Below, in pieces: positions 1 to 7,401 of a stretch of DNA of 15,761 nucleotides. The stretch comes from JAZNOL01 sp045580815 (GTDB taxonomy: Bacteria; Bacillota; Clostridia; RUG12999). The DNA is taken from NCBI GenBank assembly GCA_045580815.1, contig JAZNOL010000064.1, positions 1 to 15,761 of the forward strand. The letters are read 5' to 3'. A program made the position numbers and the translations under genes. Every line of letters begins with the position of its first letter. Position 1 is the stretch's first letter. The notes under the pieces were generated by a model. The model was not told the origin of the DNA, did no database searches, and saw only the letters and a program-made list of their open reading frames with translations.

Positions 1-18
1 TTGTTAAAGTATATGATT

Positions 19-933
19 CTAAACTATAAAATAAGCCAGAACCGGAATTGTTATTATTGAAAACAGAGTGGAAATAAACACAGACTGTGCAACAGTCACA
101 GAGTCTCCATTGCCGCTTTCAGCAAGAATAACACCGTTTACAGCAACCGGCATTGCTATAACAAGCACAGGCACGGAAAGGGCGTTTCCACGCACTCCGC
201 AAAGATACAAAACTCCCCACAGAGCAACAGGAATAATAATCAGGCGAAACGCTGAAACAAGGTAAACAACAGGATTTTTGAACATATCCGAAAGCTTACC
301 TTTTGCAAGCACAATGCCTGCAAGAGTCATAGCTATAGGTGTTACACAAGCATAAACCGAGCGGATAAAGTTTTCTAAAAAACTACCTAGTTTTATATCA
401 AAAATAACTATCAGCAAGCCGATAACAATACTGACATTTATTGGTGTAAGCAGCGATTTTAGTTTGAACTCCGTTTTTTCGCCAAGCTGTATCTGTCCAA
501 TTATATTAACCAGAATATAGTAAGGTATATCAAACAAAGTAAACAGCATGAAGCCGTTTGCATCGTAAATCGACTCAATAATAGGCAAAGCCATAAATCC
601 GAAATTTGAAAATGCCAGCCCGAAAGACAACGCTTTTGCCGTCATACGTTTTTTTGAAAACAGCCGTGAAAGCGGAATCGAAATAAGTGTTGTAACGGCT
701 ATAACCGCAACCGACATGGCAACCATAAACCAGTTGCTGACCATATCTTCACGTGACACATGAGTCATCAGAATATGAATCTGCATAAACGGGATAAAAA
801 ATTTCATCTGTATCGCAGAAATAACTCCTGCCGAATTTTCGGGTATGAAACTCCCCTTGCGCAGAATATATCCCGCCGCAACAAACAGTATTATGGTAAG
901 CGTGCCGGAAAGGGCGGCAATAAAAATATCCAT
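19..933 (-). CDS. AEC-family (auxin efflux carrier-like) permease
   Basis: A 304-residue, very hydrophobic protein with about ten predicted membrane segments in two halves separated by a short polar stretch near residues 150-160. This matches the usual length and layout of bacterial AEC permeases. It starts with a short loop and a first helix containing AAGYILRKGSF, a pattern typical of the family, and has a proline/asparagine-bearing helix around ALPIIESIYDANGF, like the AEC helix-break region. Family members move small organic anions, such as malate and other carboxylates, across the cytoplasmic membrane; the substrate cannot be told from this sequence. The ATG lies about 10 bases after AGGAAG. 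It is downstream of the AraC-type regulator on the same strand (174-base gap), so it may be co-transcribed with it. No truncation or frameshift is seen. Confidence 0.88.
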   Translation of the reverse strand: MDIFIAALSGTLTIILFVAAGYILRKGSFIPENSAGVISAIQMKFFIPFMQIHILMTHVSREDMVSNWFMVAMSVAVIAVTTLISIPLSRLFSKKRMTAKALSFGLAFSNFGFMALPIIESIYDANGFMLFTLFDIPYYILVNIIGQIQLGEKTEFKLKSLLTPINVSIVIGLLIVIFDIKLGSFLENFIRSVYACVTPIAMTLAGIVLAKGKLSDMFKNPVVYLVSAFRLIIIPVALWGVLYLCGVRGNALSVPVLVIAMPVAVNGVILAESGNGDSVTVAQSVFISTLFSIITIPVLAYFIV

Positions 934-1107
934 GAGCCTGACTTCCTAACATATTTTTGTAAAATAACACTCTGTATTTATTTTACCACATTTTTCAAAA
1001 AAATTCTATTGGCAAGTTGACAAAAAATATATGTTCTTACAAAGTGAAAATCGTTAAGTTTACGATAATTATCAAAAAAATTCTCTCTCCTGCCTTGCCG
1101 CATTTTT
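934..1107. other. Gap between regulator and permease
   Basis: On the minus strand a TAAAAT box preceded by TGG (extended -10 style) lies about 50 bases before the permease ATG, but no convincing -35 stands at the right distance. Weak 5-bp arms ATCGT/ACGAT (1050-1054 and 1062-1066) followed by a short T run on the minus strand could be a poor terminator for the regulator gene. Neither site is strong. No gene is seen here. Confidence 0.3.
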
Positions 1108-1944
1108 TCAGCCCTTATTTTTGCGGTATTTTGCAGGTGTTGTGCCGAATTTATCGCAAAAAACCTTATAAAACCAGGAAAGGTTTTCAAATCCGCATTC
1201 AAAGCATATATCGGTAACTGAAAGGTTGCTTGAAATCAGCAGATTTGAGGCGTAGTTGAGCCTTAATTCAGTAATAAGCGATGCAGGCGTTGTGTTGTAA
1301 TAGGTTTTAAGGCACCGTGACAAATGCTCACGGCTTTTGCCCGAAAGGGCATACAGCCTGTCTATCCCCCTGACAAAATTTTTCGGTTTTTTTATAAGCT
1401 CATAGGTCAGCTCAAGCCACGATGGAATATTGCTGTCGGTTTTGCCCGAAAATCCTGAAAAATATTTTGTAAAAATATTTAAAACAAGCGCCCGTGCCTT
1501 TAATTTTATATAGTTTTTGTCACCGCTCTGATAAAGCTCCGCAAACTCAAAAAACAGTTTTTCTTTTTCTCGTGAGCTTAAAATTGCCTCGGGCGGAAAA
1601 GGGCAGTTTAAAAAATTTTCGGCACAAAACCCTTCGCCCAGATATTCTGCCATATCTTCAAAAGCTTCTTTTTCAAAAGCAAGGTTTATAAATTCAAAAT
1701 AATTTCCGTCACCACTTTTATAATCATGAACATCAAAATCACGGATAAACAAAATTTGTCCTTCACAAAGCTGTTGCTCTTTTGAGTTAATTGTATGGCA
1801 CACATCGCCTTTTAAAACCATAAAAATTTCATAATAGTTGTGATAATGCGGGCGGAAATATTCTGTATTACTCCGCACATACCGGCAAAGACAGCCCGTA
1901 TTTTCGTCAATGTGATATTTTTTGTCAAGCATTTTTGTTTCCAT
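1108..1944 (-). CDS. AraC-family transcriptional regulator with cupin sensor
   Basis: A 278-residue two-domain regulator. Residues about 20-110 form a cupin-like sensor (HYHNYYEIFMVLKG, then GQILFIRDFDVHDY), which in this family binds a sugar or other small effector. The last ~100 residues are the double helix-turn-helix: LRLNYASNLLISSNLSVTDI, then CGFENLSWFYKVFCDKFG, ending in the usual TPAKYR motif. I chose the ATG at 1942-1944 over an in-frame GTG eight codons upstream because GGTGG lies just before it and because the GTG lies just downstream of the promoter -10. It is divergent from the GH38 alpha-mannosidase across about 110 bases, the common arrangement for a local activator of a glycoside hydrolase gene, so the mannosidase is the likely target. 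The effector is unknown. Confidence 0.93.
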   Translation of the reverse strand: METKMLDKKYHIDENTGCLCRYVRSNTEYFRPHYHNYYEIFMVLKGDVCHTINSKEQQLCEGQILFIRDFDVHDYKSGDGNYFEFINLAFEKEAFEDMAEYLGEGFCAENFLNCPFPPEAILSSREKEKLFFEFAELYQSGDKNYIKLKARALVLNIFTKYFSGFSGKTDSNIPSWLELTYELIKKPKNFVRGIDRLYALSGKSREHLSRCLKTYYNTTPASLITELRLNYASNLLISSNLSVTDICFECGFENLSWFYKVFCDKFGTTPAKYRKNKG

Positions 1945-1966
1945 GTTATCCACCGCCTTTAATATC

Positions 1967-1995
1967 ACTATACCATAAAAATAATATCATGTCAA
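1967..1995 (-). promoter_or_regulatory. Sigma-A promoter of the AraC-type regulator
   Basis: On the minus strand, TTGACA (1990-1995) and TATAGT (1967-1972) are separated by exactly 17 bases, a near-consensus housekeeping promoter. The start codon at 1944 lies about 25 bases downstream, leaving a very short leader. The promoter sits in the ~110-base divergent region shared with the mannosidase, so a regulator bound here could affect both directions. Confidence 0.8.
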
Positions 1996-2055
1996 CAGAA
2001 GAAAATCGGAAATTGTTGTTGTATTATTAAAATATAAAGAAACGGAGGTTATTTT
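1996..2055 (+). promoter_or_regulatory. Likely activator-dependent promoter region of the mannosidase
   Basis: Upstream of the mannosidase there are -10-like boxes TATTAT (2022-2027) and TATAAA (2033-2038), but no good -35 at 16-18 bases. A strong ribosome binding site GGAGG (2044-2048) lies seven bases before the ATG. A poor -35 next to a divergent AraC-type gene fits positive control by that regulator, which is inference; no clear repeated operator half-sites were recognised. Confidence 0.4.
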
Positions 2056-5040
2056 ATGGATTTTATACACGAAAAAATCAGGGTTATTACAGAAAAGCTC
2101 CTTGAGCTTGAAATTCTCGAATCAAAAAGCATCGAATATGAATATGTGGAATATCCGCAGTATAAAACGTCAAACACTCCCCCTGACAAAACCGCCGGCT
2201 GGAAAATTGCTTCGCAGTATATGCAGTACAGCGGTGTTGACAACCACTACTGGCTTCATTTTGAACTTGATGCGCCCGTGTGCAAAAACACCGAGGAATA
2301 CCGCATTGCGGTAAAAACCGGCAGAGAAGGTCAATGGGATGCAAAAAACCCGCAGTTTACCGTGTTTTTAAACGGAAAAACTACTCAGGCTCTTGACACA
2401 AATCACACCTGGATACCTCTTGAGTGTGGCAAAAAATACGATGTTTATATGTATCTTTACACAGGTATGGTCGGCGGCAATTTTAGTGCAGAAATTTCTC
2501 TTGAAAAAGTAGATTTAAAAATCGAGTCTCTTTTTTACGATTTGCGTGTGCCCTTTAAATGCCTTAAACATCTTGACGAAACCGGTCTTAATTACGCAAA
2601 TATACGAAACTGCCTTGACAAGGCGGTTCAGCTTCTTGATTTAAGAGATTTTTATTCCGAAAAGTTCTATGCTTCAATTGACGCGGCATCAGAATATATG
2701 AAAACCGAATTTTACGGTAATATATGCGGCAAAAACACCGACGGCAACGTTGCATGTATCGGTCATACGCATATTGACGTAGCTTGGCTCTGGACTGTTG
2801 CCCAGACAAGAGAAAAAGCCCAGCGCAGTTTTTCAACGGTTCTTACTCTGATGAAACGCTATGAAGACTATAAATTCATGTCAAGCCAGCCACAGCTTTA
2901 TCAGTATATAAAAGAACAGGACCCCGAAATGTATGCAGAAATCAAGCAGCGCATAAAAGAGGGCAGATGGGAAGCTGAGGGTGCAATGTGGCTTGAAGCC
3001 GACACAATTTTAATAAGCGGCGAAAGCCTTGTACGGCAGATTTTATACGGAAAACGGTTTATGAAAGAGGAGTTTGGCGTTGACAACAAAATTCTGTGGC
3101 TTCCGGACGTTTTCGGTTATAGTGCCGCATTGCCGCAGATTTTGAAAAAATGCGGTGTGTCGCAGTTTTTCACAACAAAACTCAACTGGAACGAAAGCAA
3201 CAAAATGCCAAACGATTTCTTTATCTGGCAGGGTATTGACGGCAGTGAGGTTTTTGCCTGCTTTGCAGAAAACTATAACAACCGTCTTGGTCCTAAGGAT
3301 GTTAAAAACAGATGGGATACTTATAAAAATAAAACTTTTAACGATACCGCAATTATGCCCTACGGTTTCGGTGACGGTGGCGGCGGTCCTACTGCACAAA
3401 TGATGGAAAAATATAACCGCCTTAAACACGGTATTCCCGGTATGCCGGGTGTAAAAATAATGTCCGCCGGCGAGTATATTGACAAAGCCTGTGAGAATTT
3501 TAAAAAATCCGCAAAAGAGCTTAAAAAACGCCCAAAATGGGTCGGAGAAATGTATCTTGAAATGCACCGCGGAACATACACATCTATTGCCAAAAACAAA
3601 AAGAACAATCGCAAAGCCGAGCTTCTTTATCAGCAGGCTGAAACCGCCGCTGTAACAGATATGCTTCTTCTGGGCGGCGAGTATCCACAGCAGATTTTTG
3701 AGAAAAATCAGACAAACATTCTGCTTAATCAGTTCCACGATATTATCCCCGGCTCGTCCATAAAAGAGGTTTATGATGTAACAGATGCAGAATATGCCAA
3801 AATTCTCACCGACGGCAGAAAAATTGCCGACAGCGCCATAGAAAACATCAAATCAAACCTTTCTACCGATGGCGGAATTTTTGTTTACAACCCCACACCT
3901 TTTGAAATAAGCGACTATATTGACGTAGGCTCTACAACCGTTTTTGCAGAAAACATTCCTGCTCACGGCTGGAAAGTTGTTGAAAACAAACCAACAAAAA
4001 ACACGATTAATGTATCTGAAAAATCTATTGAAAACGATGTTATAAAAATAGAGTTTGACGAAAAATATCATATCATTTCTGTGTTTGATAAAGAAGAAAA
4101 CCGTGAAATTATCAGCGAAAATGCAGAGGCAAACCGCATAGAAATTTTTGAGGATTATCCTAGAAAATACGATGCATGGGAAATCACAGATTATTACAAA
4201 CAGAAAATGTGGGTTGTCAATGATGTTTCGGACATTAAGCTTCTTAAAAACGGCATCCGCATCACAAGAAAATATCAGAAATCACTTATCGTTCAGGATA
4301 TAGTTTTAAAACCCGGCTCAAAACGCATTGATTTTATAACTGAGGTTGACTGGAACGAAGACCACGTGCTGATGAAAGCCGCATTCCCTGTTGACATAAG
4401 AAACACCGAAGCAACCTATGACATTCAGTTTGGCAACATTACACGCCCCACCCACGCGAGCACTCCGTGGGATGCGGCAAAATTCGAAGTATGCGCTCAC
4501 AAATGGGCTGACCTTTCTGAGGGCAATTACGGAGTAAGCCTGCTTAACGACTGCAAATACGGTTACAGCATCGAAGAAAATGTGATGAAAATTTCCCTTC
4601 TTAAATCAGCAACATATCCAAACCCCGAAGCAGACCGTGAGCATCACAGTTTTACATATTCGCTATATCCCCACACAGGCGATTATCGCACCGGCAAAAC
4701 TGTTTTGCAGGGGTATTTATTGAATATGCCGCTTGAAGCATCCGAAATCGGCAAAACAAACGGCAACCTTTGCGAAAGCTTTTCGGTTATTTCTTCTTCT
4801 TGTGAGAATACTGTTGTTGAAACCGTAAAAAAAGCCGAAGACAGCGGTGATGTTGTTGCAAGGGTTTATGAAACATATAACCAGAAATGCAACACTGAAA
4901 TAAAAACCGGTTTTGACTTTAAAGAGGTTTATCTTTGTGACCTTCTTGAAAATAACATCGAAAAACTTCAATGCGATAATCGTACAGTCACACTCCCCCT
5001 CAAAAACTTTGAAATTGTAACACTTAAATTTATAATATAA
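2056..5040 (+). CDS. GH38 alpha-mannosidase
   Basis: A 994-residue glycoside hydrolase family 38 enzyme, full length for bacterial members. It is expected to hydrolyse terminal alpha-linked mannose from glycans with retention of configuration, using a zinc ion. The N-terminal ~225 residues are a beta-rich accessory region. The catalytic domain starts at HTHIDVAWLW (His239 and Asp241 match zinc ligands), continues with WLPDVFGYS (Asp351 matches the nucleophile and zinc ligand), and the middle domain carries NQFHDIIPGSSI (His561 as last zinc ligand). Residues about 640-994 form the C-terminal beta-sandwich region. There is no signal peptide or anchor, so it should act in the cytoplasm on imported mannosides or oligosaccharides. 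GGAGG stands seven bases before the ATG. It is divergent from the AraC-type gene, its probable activator. Linkage preference cannot be read. Confidence 0.96.
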   Translation: MDFIHEKIRVITEKLLELEILESKSIEYEYVEYPQYKTSNTPPDKTAGWKIASQYMQYSGVDNHYWLHFELDAPVCKNTEEYRIAVKTGREGQWDAKNPQFTVFLNGKTTQALDTNHTWIPLECGKKYDVYMYLYTGMVGGNFSAEISLEKVDLKIESLFYDLRVPFKCLKHLDETGLNYANIRNCLDKAVQLLDLRDFYSEKFYASIDAASEYMKTEFYGNICGKNTDGNVACIGHTHIDVAWLWTVAQTREKAQRSFSTVLTLMKRYEDYKFMSSQPQLYQYIKEQDPEMYAEIKQRIKEGRWEAEGAMWLEADTILISGESLVRQILYGKRFMKEEFGVDNKILWLPDVFGYSAALPQILKKCGVSQFFTTKLNWNESNKMPNDFFIWQGIDGSEVFACFAENYNNRLGPKDVKNRWDTYKNKTFNDTAIMPYGFGDGGGGPTAQMMEKYNRLKHGIPGMPGVKIMSAGEYIDKACENFKKSAKELKKRPKWVGEMYLEMHRGTYTSIAKNKKNNRKAELLYQQAETAAVTDMLLLGGEYPQQIFEKNQTNILLNQFHDIIPGSSIKEVYDVTDAEYAKILTDGRKIADSAIENIKSNLSTDGGIFVYNPTPFEISDYIDVGSTTVFAENIPAHGWKVVENKPTKNTINVSEKSIENDVIKIEFDEKYHIISVFDKEENREIISENAEANRIEIFEDYPRKYDAWEITDYYKQKMWVVNDVSDIKLLKNGIRITRKYQKSLIVQDIVLKPGSKRIDFITEVDWNEDHVLMKAAFPVDIRNTEATYDIQFGNITRPTHASTPWDAAKFEVCAHKWADLSEGNYGVSLLNDCKYGYSIEENVMKISLLKSATYPNPEADREHHSFTYSLYPHTGDYRTGKTVLQGYLLNMPLEASEIGKTNGNLCESFSVISSSCENTVVETVKKAEDSGDVVARVYETYNQKCNTEIKTGFDFKEVYLCDLLENNIEKLQCDNRTVTLPLKNFEIVTLKFII

Positions 5041-5044
5041 ACAA

Positions 5045-5116
5045 AAGAGAATGGCTGACAGTCTTTATCGCGGATGCGAAATCCAAGGGACTGTACGTCA
5101 GACCAGTTCATCTCTT
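5045..5116. other. 72-nt imperfect long hairpin of unknown type
   Basis: Starting four bases after the mannosidase stop codon, nested complementary segments fold the whole stretch on itself: AAGAGA (5045-5050) with TCTCTT (5111-5116), CTG (5055-5057) with CAG (5099-5101), ACAGTC (5058-5063) with GACTGT (5089-5094), and GGAT (5072-5075) with ATCC (5081-5084). The stem is interrupted by several bulges and is not followed by a T run, so it is not a standard terminator. Possible identities are a small structured RNA, an mRNA 3' element, or a small palindromic repeat or MITE. No known RNA family was recognised. Confidence 0.5.
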
Positions 5117-5182
5117 ATTATAAAAAATAAGTGCAAGCAATCAACTACATCAATAGTTAATTTATTTACACTTTTATTGTAC

Positions 5183-5206
5183 TAGGGGCTGTTTAAAAAG
5201 CCCCTA
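5183..5206. terminator. Hairpin, probable terminator between mannosidase and barstar genes
   Basis: TAGGGGCT (5183-5190) pairs perfectly with AGCCCCTA (5199-5206) around an 8-base loop, followed on the plus strand by a T-rich but interrupted run. It lies between the plus-strand mannosidase and the minus-strand barstar-like gene, which converge here, and could end transcription from both sides. The interrupted T tract keeps confidence moderate. Confidence 0.5.
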
Positions 5207-5312
5207 CATATATTTTCCTGTTTTTTCTTAAAATTTTTAATTTCTAAACCACTTTGTGTCAGAATAATTTATGCTTTATGCGGTCTGTGCATTTTGCTAC
5301 AGCCCCTTGCAG

Positions 5313-5612
5313 TTAATCAACATATTCAACAAACATAAGGCTTTGATTAAATGCGCATGCACGGGTGAATATTTCAATTATTGTTTTCGCCTGATGGTCA
5401 AAATTTTCAGGCAGTTTATGTATGCCCTTTATACAAATAGATACAGGTAAATTAATATACCCGGTAAGCATATCCCATATAGCGTCAGGATTTCGTCCGC
5501 ACCAATCGGGCAGGCTAAGGTCCCTAATAATAACTTCATAAAAGCTATCCCATGTATCGCAGATAATGGGTGATTCCTTAAAATTTGTAAAATCAATGGT
5601 GAATTTATCCAT
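5313..5612 (-). CDS. Barstar-family (ribonuclease inhibitor-like) protein
   Basis: A 99-residue acidic cytoplasmic protein with the barstar-family layout: a short N-terminal beta strand (FTIDF), a helix (SFYEVIIRDLSL), the signature LPDWCGRNPDAIWDML near residues 34-49, and a later helix and strand. The length matches barstar (about 90 residues). Family members bind and block barnase-type RNases, often as immunity proteins for secreted toxins. No RNase or toxin gene lies beside it, so here it is an orphan; it could protect against toxins of neighbours or have lost its partner. The ATG follows GAGG by about ten bases. It has its own consensus promoter and is separate from the phage cassette upstream on the same strand. 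Confidence 0.85.
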   Translation of the reverse strand: MDKFTIDFTNFKESPIICDTWDSFYEVIIRDLSLPDWCGRNPDAIWDMLTGYINLPVSICIKGIHKLPENFDHQAKTIIEIFTRACAFNQSLMFVEYVD

Positions 5613-5625
5613 AAACAGTTACCTC

Positions 5626-5653
5626 ATGGTATATACTATAAAAATTATACCAT
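5626..5653 (-). promoter_or_regulatory. Operator-like inverted repeat over the barstar promoter
   Basis: ATGGTATA (5626-5633) and TATACCAT (5646-5653) form a perfect 8-bp inverted repeat with 12-base spacing. It covers the -10 box and the expected transcription start of the barstar-like gene, a position suited to a repressor. The second arm shares sequence with the -10 box, so part of the symmetry could come from promoter constraint. Confidence 0.4.
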
Positions 5654-5672
5654 AACCTTTAGCTTGTGTCAA
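5644..5672 (-). promoter_or_regulatory. Consensus sigma-A promoter of the barstar-like gene
   Basis: On the minus strand TTGACA (5667-5672) and TATAAT (5644-5649) match the housekeeping consensus at all twelve positions, with a 17-base spacer. The gene's ATG at 5612 lies about 25 bases past the expected start site. Without a repressor this should be a strong promoter. Confidence 0.85.
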
Positions 5673-5703
5673 GAAATTGCCGGTTTGCAAACAAATTATT
5701 ACA

Positions 5704-5731
5704 CAGGCGGAACAGTTTCATGTTCCGCCTG
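5704..5731 (-). terminator. Strong hairpin closing the phage-head cassette
   Basis: CAGGCGGAACA (5704-5714) and TGTTCCGCCTG (5721-5731) form a perfect GC-rich 11-bp stem with a 6-base loop, five bases after the last cassette stop codon. The following minus-strand sequence is A/T-rich but lacks a pure T run. Its position supports the view that the cassette ends here as a complete transcription unit. Confidence 0.7.
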
Positions 5732-5736
5732 CATGT

Positions 5737-6042
5737 TTATTTTTCGGCAGTTATGCGATAATGGCTTTGTGAGCATTGTCTGTTGTCACAAACCGCCGTA
5801 ACCGTATAACAGTTTTTCGGCGGTGTTGTGCTGCCGGTAAGATAAAACACAACACAGTCGCCGCATTTTACATTCACCGTGTCAGTTGTAAAAATCCTTA
5901 AAACCGCACAGTCACAGCATACTCTGCCACCGCTTTCGGCTTTGATTTTCTTTTCTTCATAAACATATGCATTTTCAAACTGTTTTGCTTCAAAACCTCC
6001 GTTTTCACGAATAAAAACAGTTGCACTGCAATTTTTAAGCAT
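5737..6042 (-). CDS. Probable phage head-closure / head-tail joining protein
   Basis: A 101-residue protein, last in the cassette, whose start overlaps the end of the connector gene by 8 bases, which suggests translational coupling. The C-terminal half has the pattern of small Siphoviridae-type head-closure proteins: CGDCVVFYLTGS, then YTVTAVCDNRQCSQSHYRIT, resembling the usual GDYVV...G...Y.V..V.DNR.GS..H.RI. In such phages this protein seals the portal-connector channel. The assignment rests on pattern and gene order and is moderate. The protein holds nine cysteines (5, 42, 43, 45, 60, 63, 78, 85, 90), unusual for this family and unlike its cassette neighbours. It could be called simply a hypothetical phage protein. 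Confidence 0.6.
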   Translation of the reverse strand: MLKNCSATVFIRENGGFEAKQFENAYVYEEKKIKAESGGRVCCDCAVLRIFTTDTVNVKCGDCVVFYLTGSTTPPKNCYTVTAVCDNRQCSQSHYRITAEK

Positions 6043-6397
6043 CCTTGCTGCCCCCGTTCATTCCGCAGTACAGAAGTCCCGTAGGTTCAAGATAAATACG
6101 CACTGCCTCGTAAATTCTTGAAATCTCGCTTTTCTGCGAAAATTCGTTAGAATAGGTTACGCTGTAACCATCGGTTCTTTCGGATTTTATTCCGTGTGCA
6201 AGCCCTGCTTTACAGATTTCCTCCGTTGCGGCACAAACAGCGTTTTTTACTCCGCCACTCAGGTTTTGCGATGCTCTTCCCAGGGTTATATAGTCAATAT
6301 AGCTCTGTGCTTTTTCACAGCAAGAATTGAACTCCTGCTGTGAAAGCCTTGTGCCACCGAAAACATCGGTATAATAAGTGTAGTCAGCATAAGGCAT
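6035..6397 (-). CDS. Phage head-tail connector protein
   Basis: A 120-residue protein following the major capsid gene, the normal place for a gp6/gp15-type connector. Its start MPYADYTYYTDVFGG, the helix-rich middle, and the tail element YLEPTGLLYCGM match the small connector proteins of Firmicute siphophages, where the last motif is commonly YL..TGLLYRG. In phage particles a ring of this protein binds below the portal. I prefer the ATG at 6395-6397, nine bases after AAAGGAG, over an upstream in-frame TTG. No frameshift is seen, and the last 8 bases overlap the next gene. Confidence 0.75.
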   Translation of the reverse strand: MPYADYTYYTDVFGGTRLSQQEFNSCCEKAQSYIDYITLGRASQNLSGGVKNAVCAATEEICKAGLAHGIKSERTDGYSVTYSNEFSQKSEISRIYEAVRIYLEPTGLLYCGMNGGSKDA

Positions 6398-6420
6398 AAA
6401 GTTCAACTCCTTTATGCAGA

Positions 6421-7377
6421 TTACGCAATCTTGATGTTACGCAATGCACCGATTGCACGGGTAGATTTAAGTGCCATTGCCGAAACCATTTCAACCTCAC
6501 CGCATTTTACGGCACCGGGAGTTGTGATGTCGGGCAGATAAGTGTTTATAACTCCGTTTCCTTCGGGCGAAACTGCGTGCACGCCGTCAAGACCGATTCT
6601 TGCGGCATAAAGAGAGGTTGTGCCGTTGTCAGAAGAAATGTCGATAATCGGGCTTAAATTGCCGGGCTTGTCTCCAAGAGCAATAATCGGAATGCCTGCG
6701 TATTTTGTGATGGGATGACCAAACGCATCAGCATCATCGCTTGAGAAAAATCCGCTTCTGCGGGCAATACCGTTAATGACGGAAGCAAGTTTTTTGTTGA
6801 CTAAAATTGCACTGGGTGTGCCGTCAAGCTCTGCAAGCATACTGTCAAGCAGGTCCATGAACAAAACAGCATTTTCTGTAATTTTGTCTGATGTGGAAAG
6901 GTCGATTGCACTTTCGGGAGAAATTTCTGTTGTAGAGCCGCTGACAGCACTGTTTATGCCGTCAAAAGCAGATTCGTCGACAGATGTATCTCCGTTGATA
7001 AATGTGTCTGTGAAAAGTGCGCGTGTGGCTTTGACCTTCTGGGCAATTTCAAAACGCACAAGGTCGATGAATTCTTTTTCGTTTGCCTGAAGAACTCTGT
7101 CAACATTGAACGAGCCGCCAAAAGGCTTGAGTGTAACGGTGTACTGTGTTGTGAGTGCTTCCTGTGCATTGTAATCCTCACCGATTTTTCTGAACGCCGC
7201 TGTGGGCTGTGTTGTCACACGGTTGTAGACATAACTGAGAGAAGAACCGCCCTGAAGCTTTGCTGAATTGTCAAAAAGCATCATGTCAAAAAGCGGGTCG
7301 TTTCTGAATTCGTCAATAACAATGTGAGCAAGTTTGCTGGTTGATAATTTTTGTGCATCTGCAAGTGTAATAGCCAT
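6421..7377 (-). CDS. Phage major capsid protein (HK97-fold type)
   Basis: A 318-residue protein placed directly after the scaffold gene. It starts MAITLADAQKLSTSKLA and includes VKATRALFTDTFINGD, GIPIIALGD and the late strand PGAVKCGEVEMVSAMALKS, which fit HK97-fold major capsid proteins of Clostridia phages that use a separate scaffold rather than an N-terminal delta domain. It would polymerise into the icosahedral shell. The length is normal, with no stop or frameshift. An AGGAGG lies 13 bases before the ATG, slightly far but strong. The intact frame matters because the surrounding phage genome is missing. A self-assembling compartment role is possible but unproven. Confidence 0.88.
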   Translation of the reverse strand: MAITLADAQKLSTSKLAHIVIDEFRNDPLFDMMLFDNSAKLQGGSSLSYVYNRVTTQPTAAFRKIGEDYNAQEALTTQYTVTLKPFGGSFNVDRVLQANEKEFIDLVRFEIAQKVKATRALFTDTFINGDTSVDESAFDGINSAVSGSTTEISPESAIDLSTSDKITENAVLFMDLLDSMLAELDGTPSAILVNKKLASVINGIARRSGFFSSDDADAFGHPITKYAGIPIIALGDKPGNLSPIIDISSDNGTTSLYAARIGLDGVHAVSPEGNGVINTYLPDITTPGAVKCGEVEMVSAMALKSTRAIGALRNIKIA

Positions 7378-7401
7378 AGTAGTTAAAATACCTCCTGAAA
7401 A

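Noticed and set aside
3043..3738. A 231-codon minus-strand open frame inside the mannosidase
   Set aside because: It is antisense to the conserved GH38 catalytic region, has low-complexity Phe/Cys-rich content and no family marks; it is a shadow of biased codon use.
5704..5731. Attachment-site core for the phage cassette
   Set aside because: The palindrome is better explained as a terminator and no matching copy was seen on the other side of the cassette near 9585-9725.
6776..7181. Open frames in other phases over the major capsid gene
   Set aside because: The capsid frame has the phage-family pattern and the ribosome binding site; the alternatives are Ser- or His-rich shadows.
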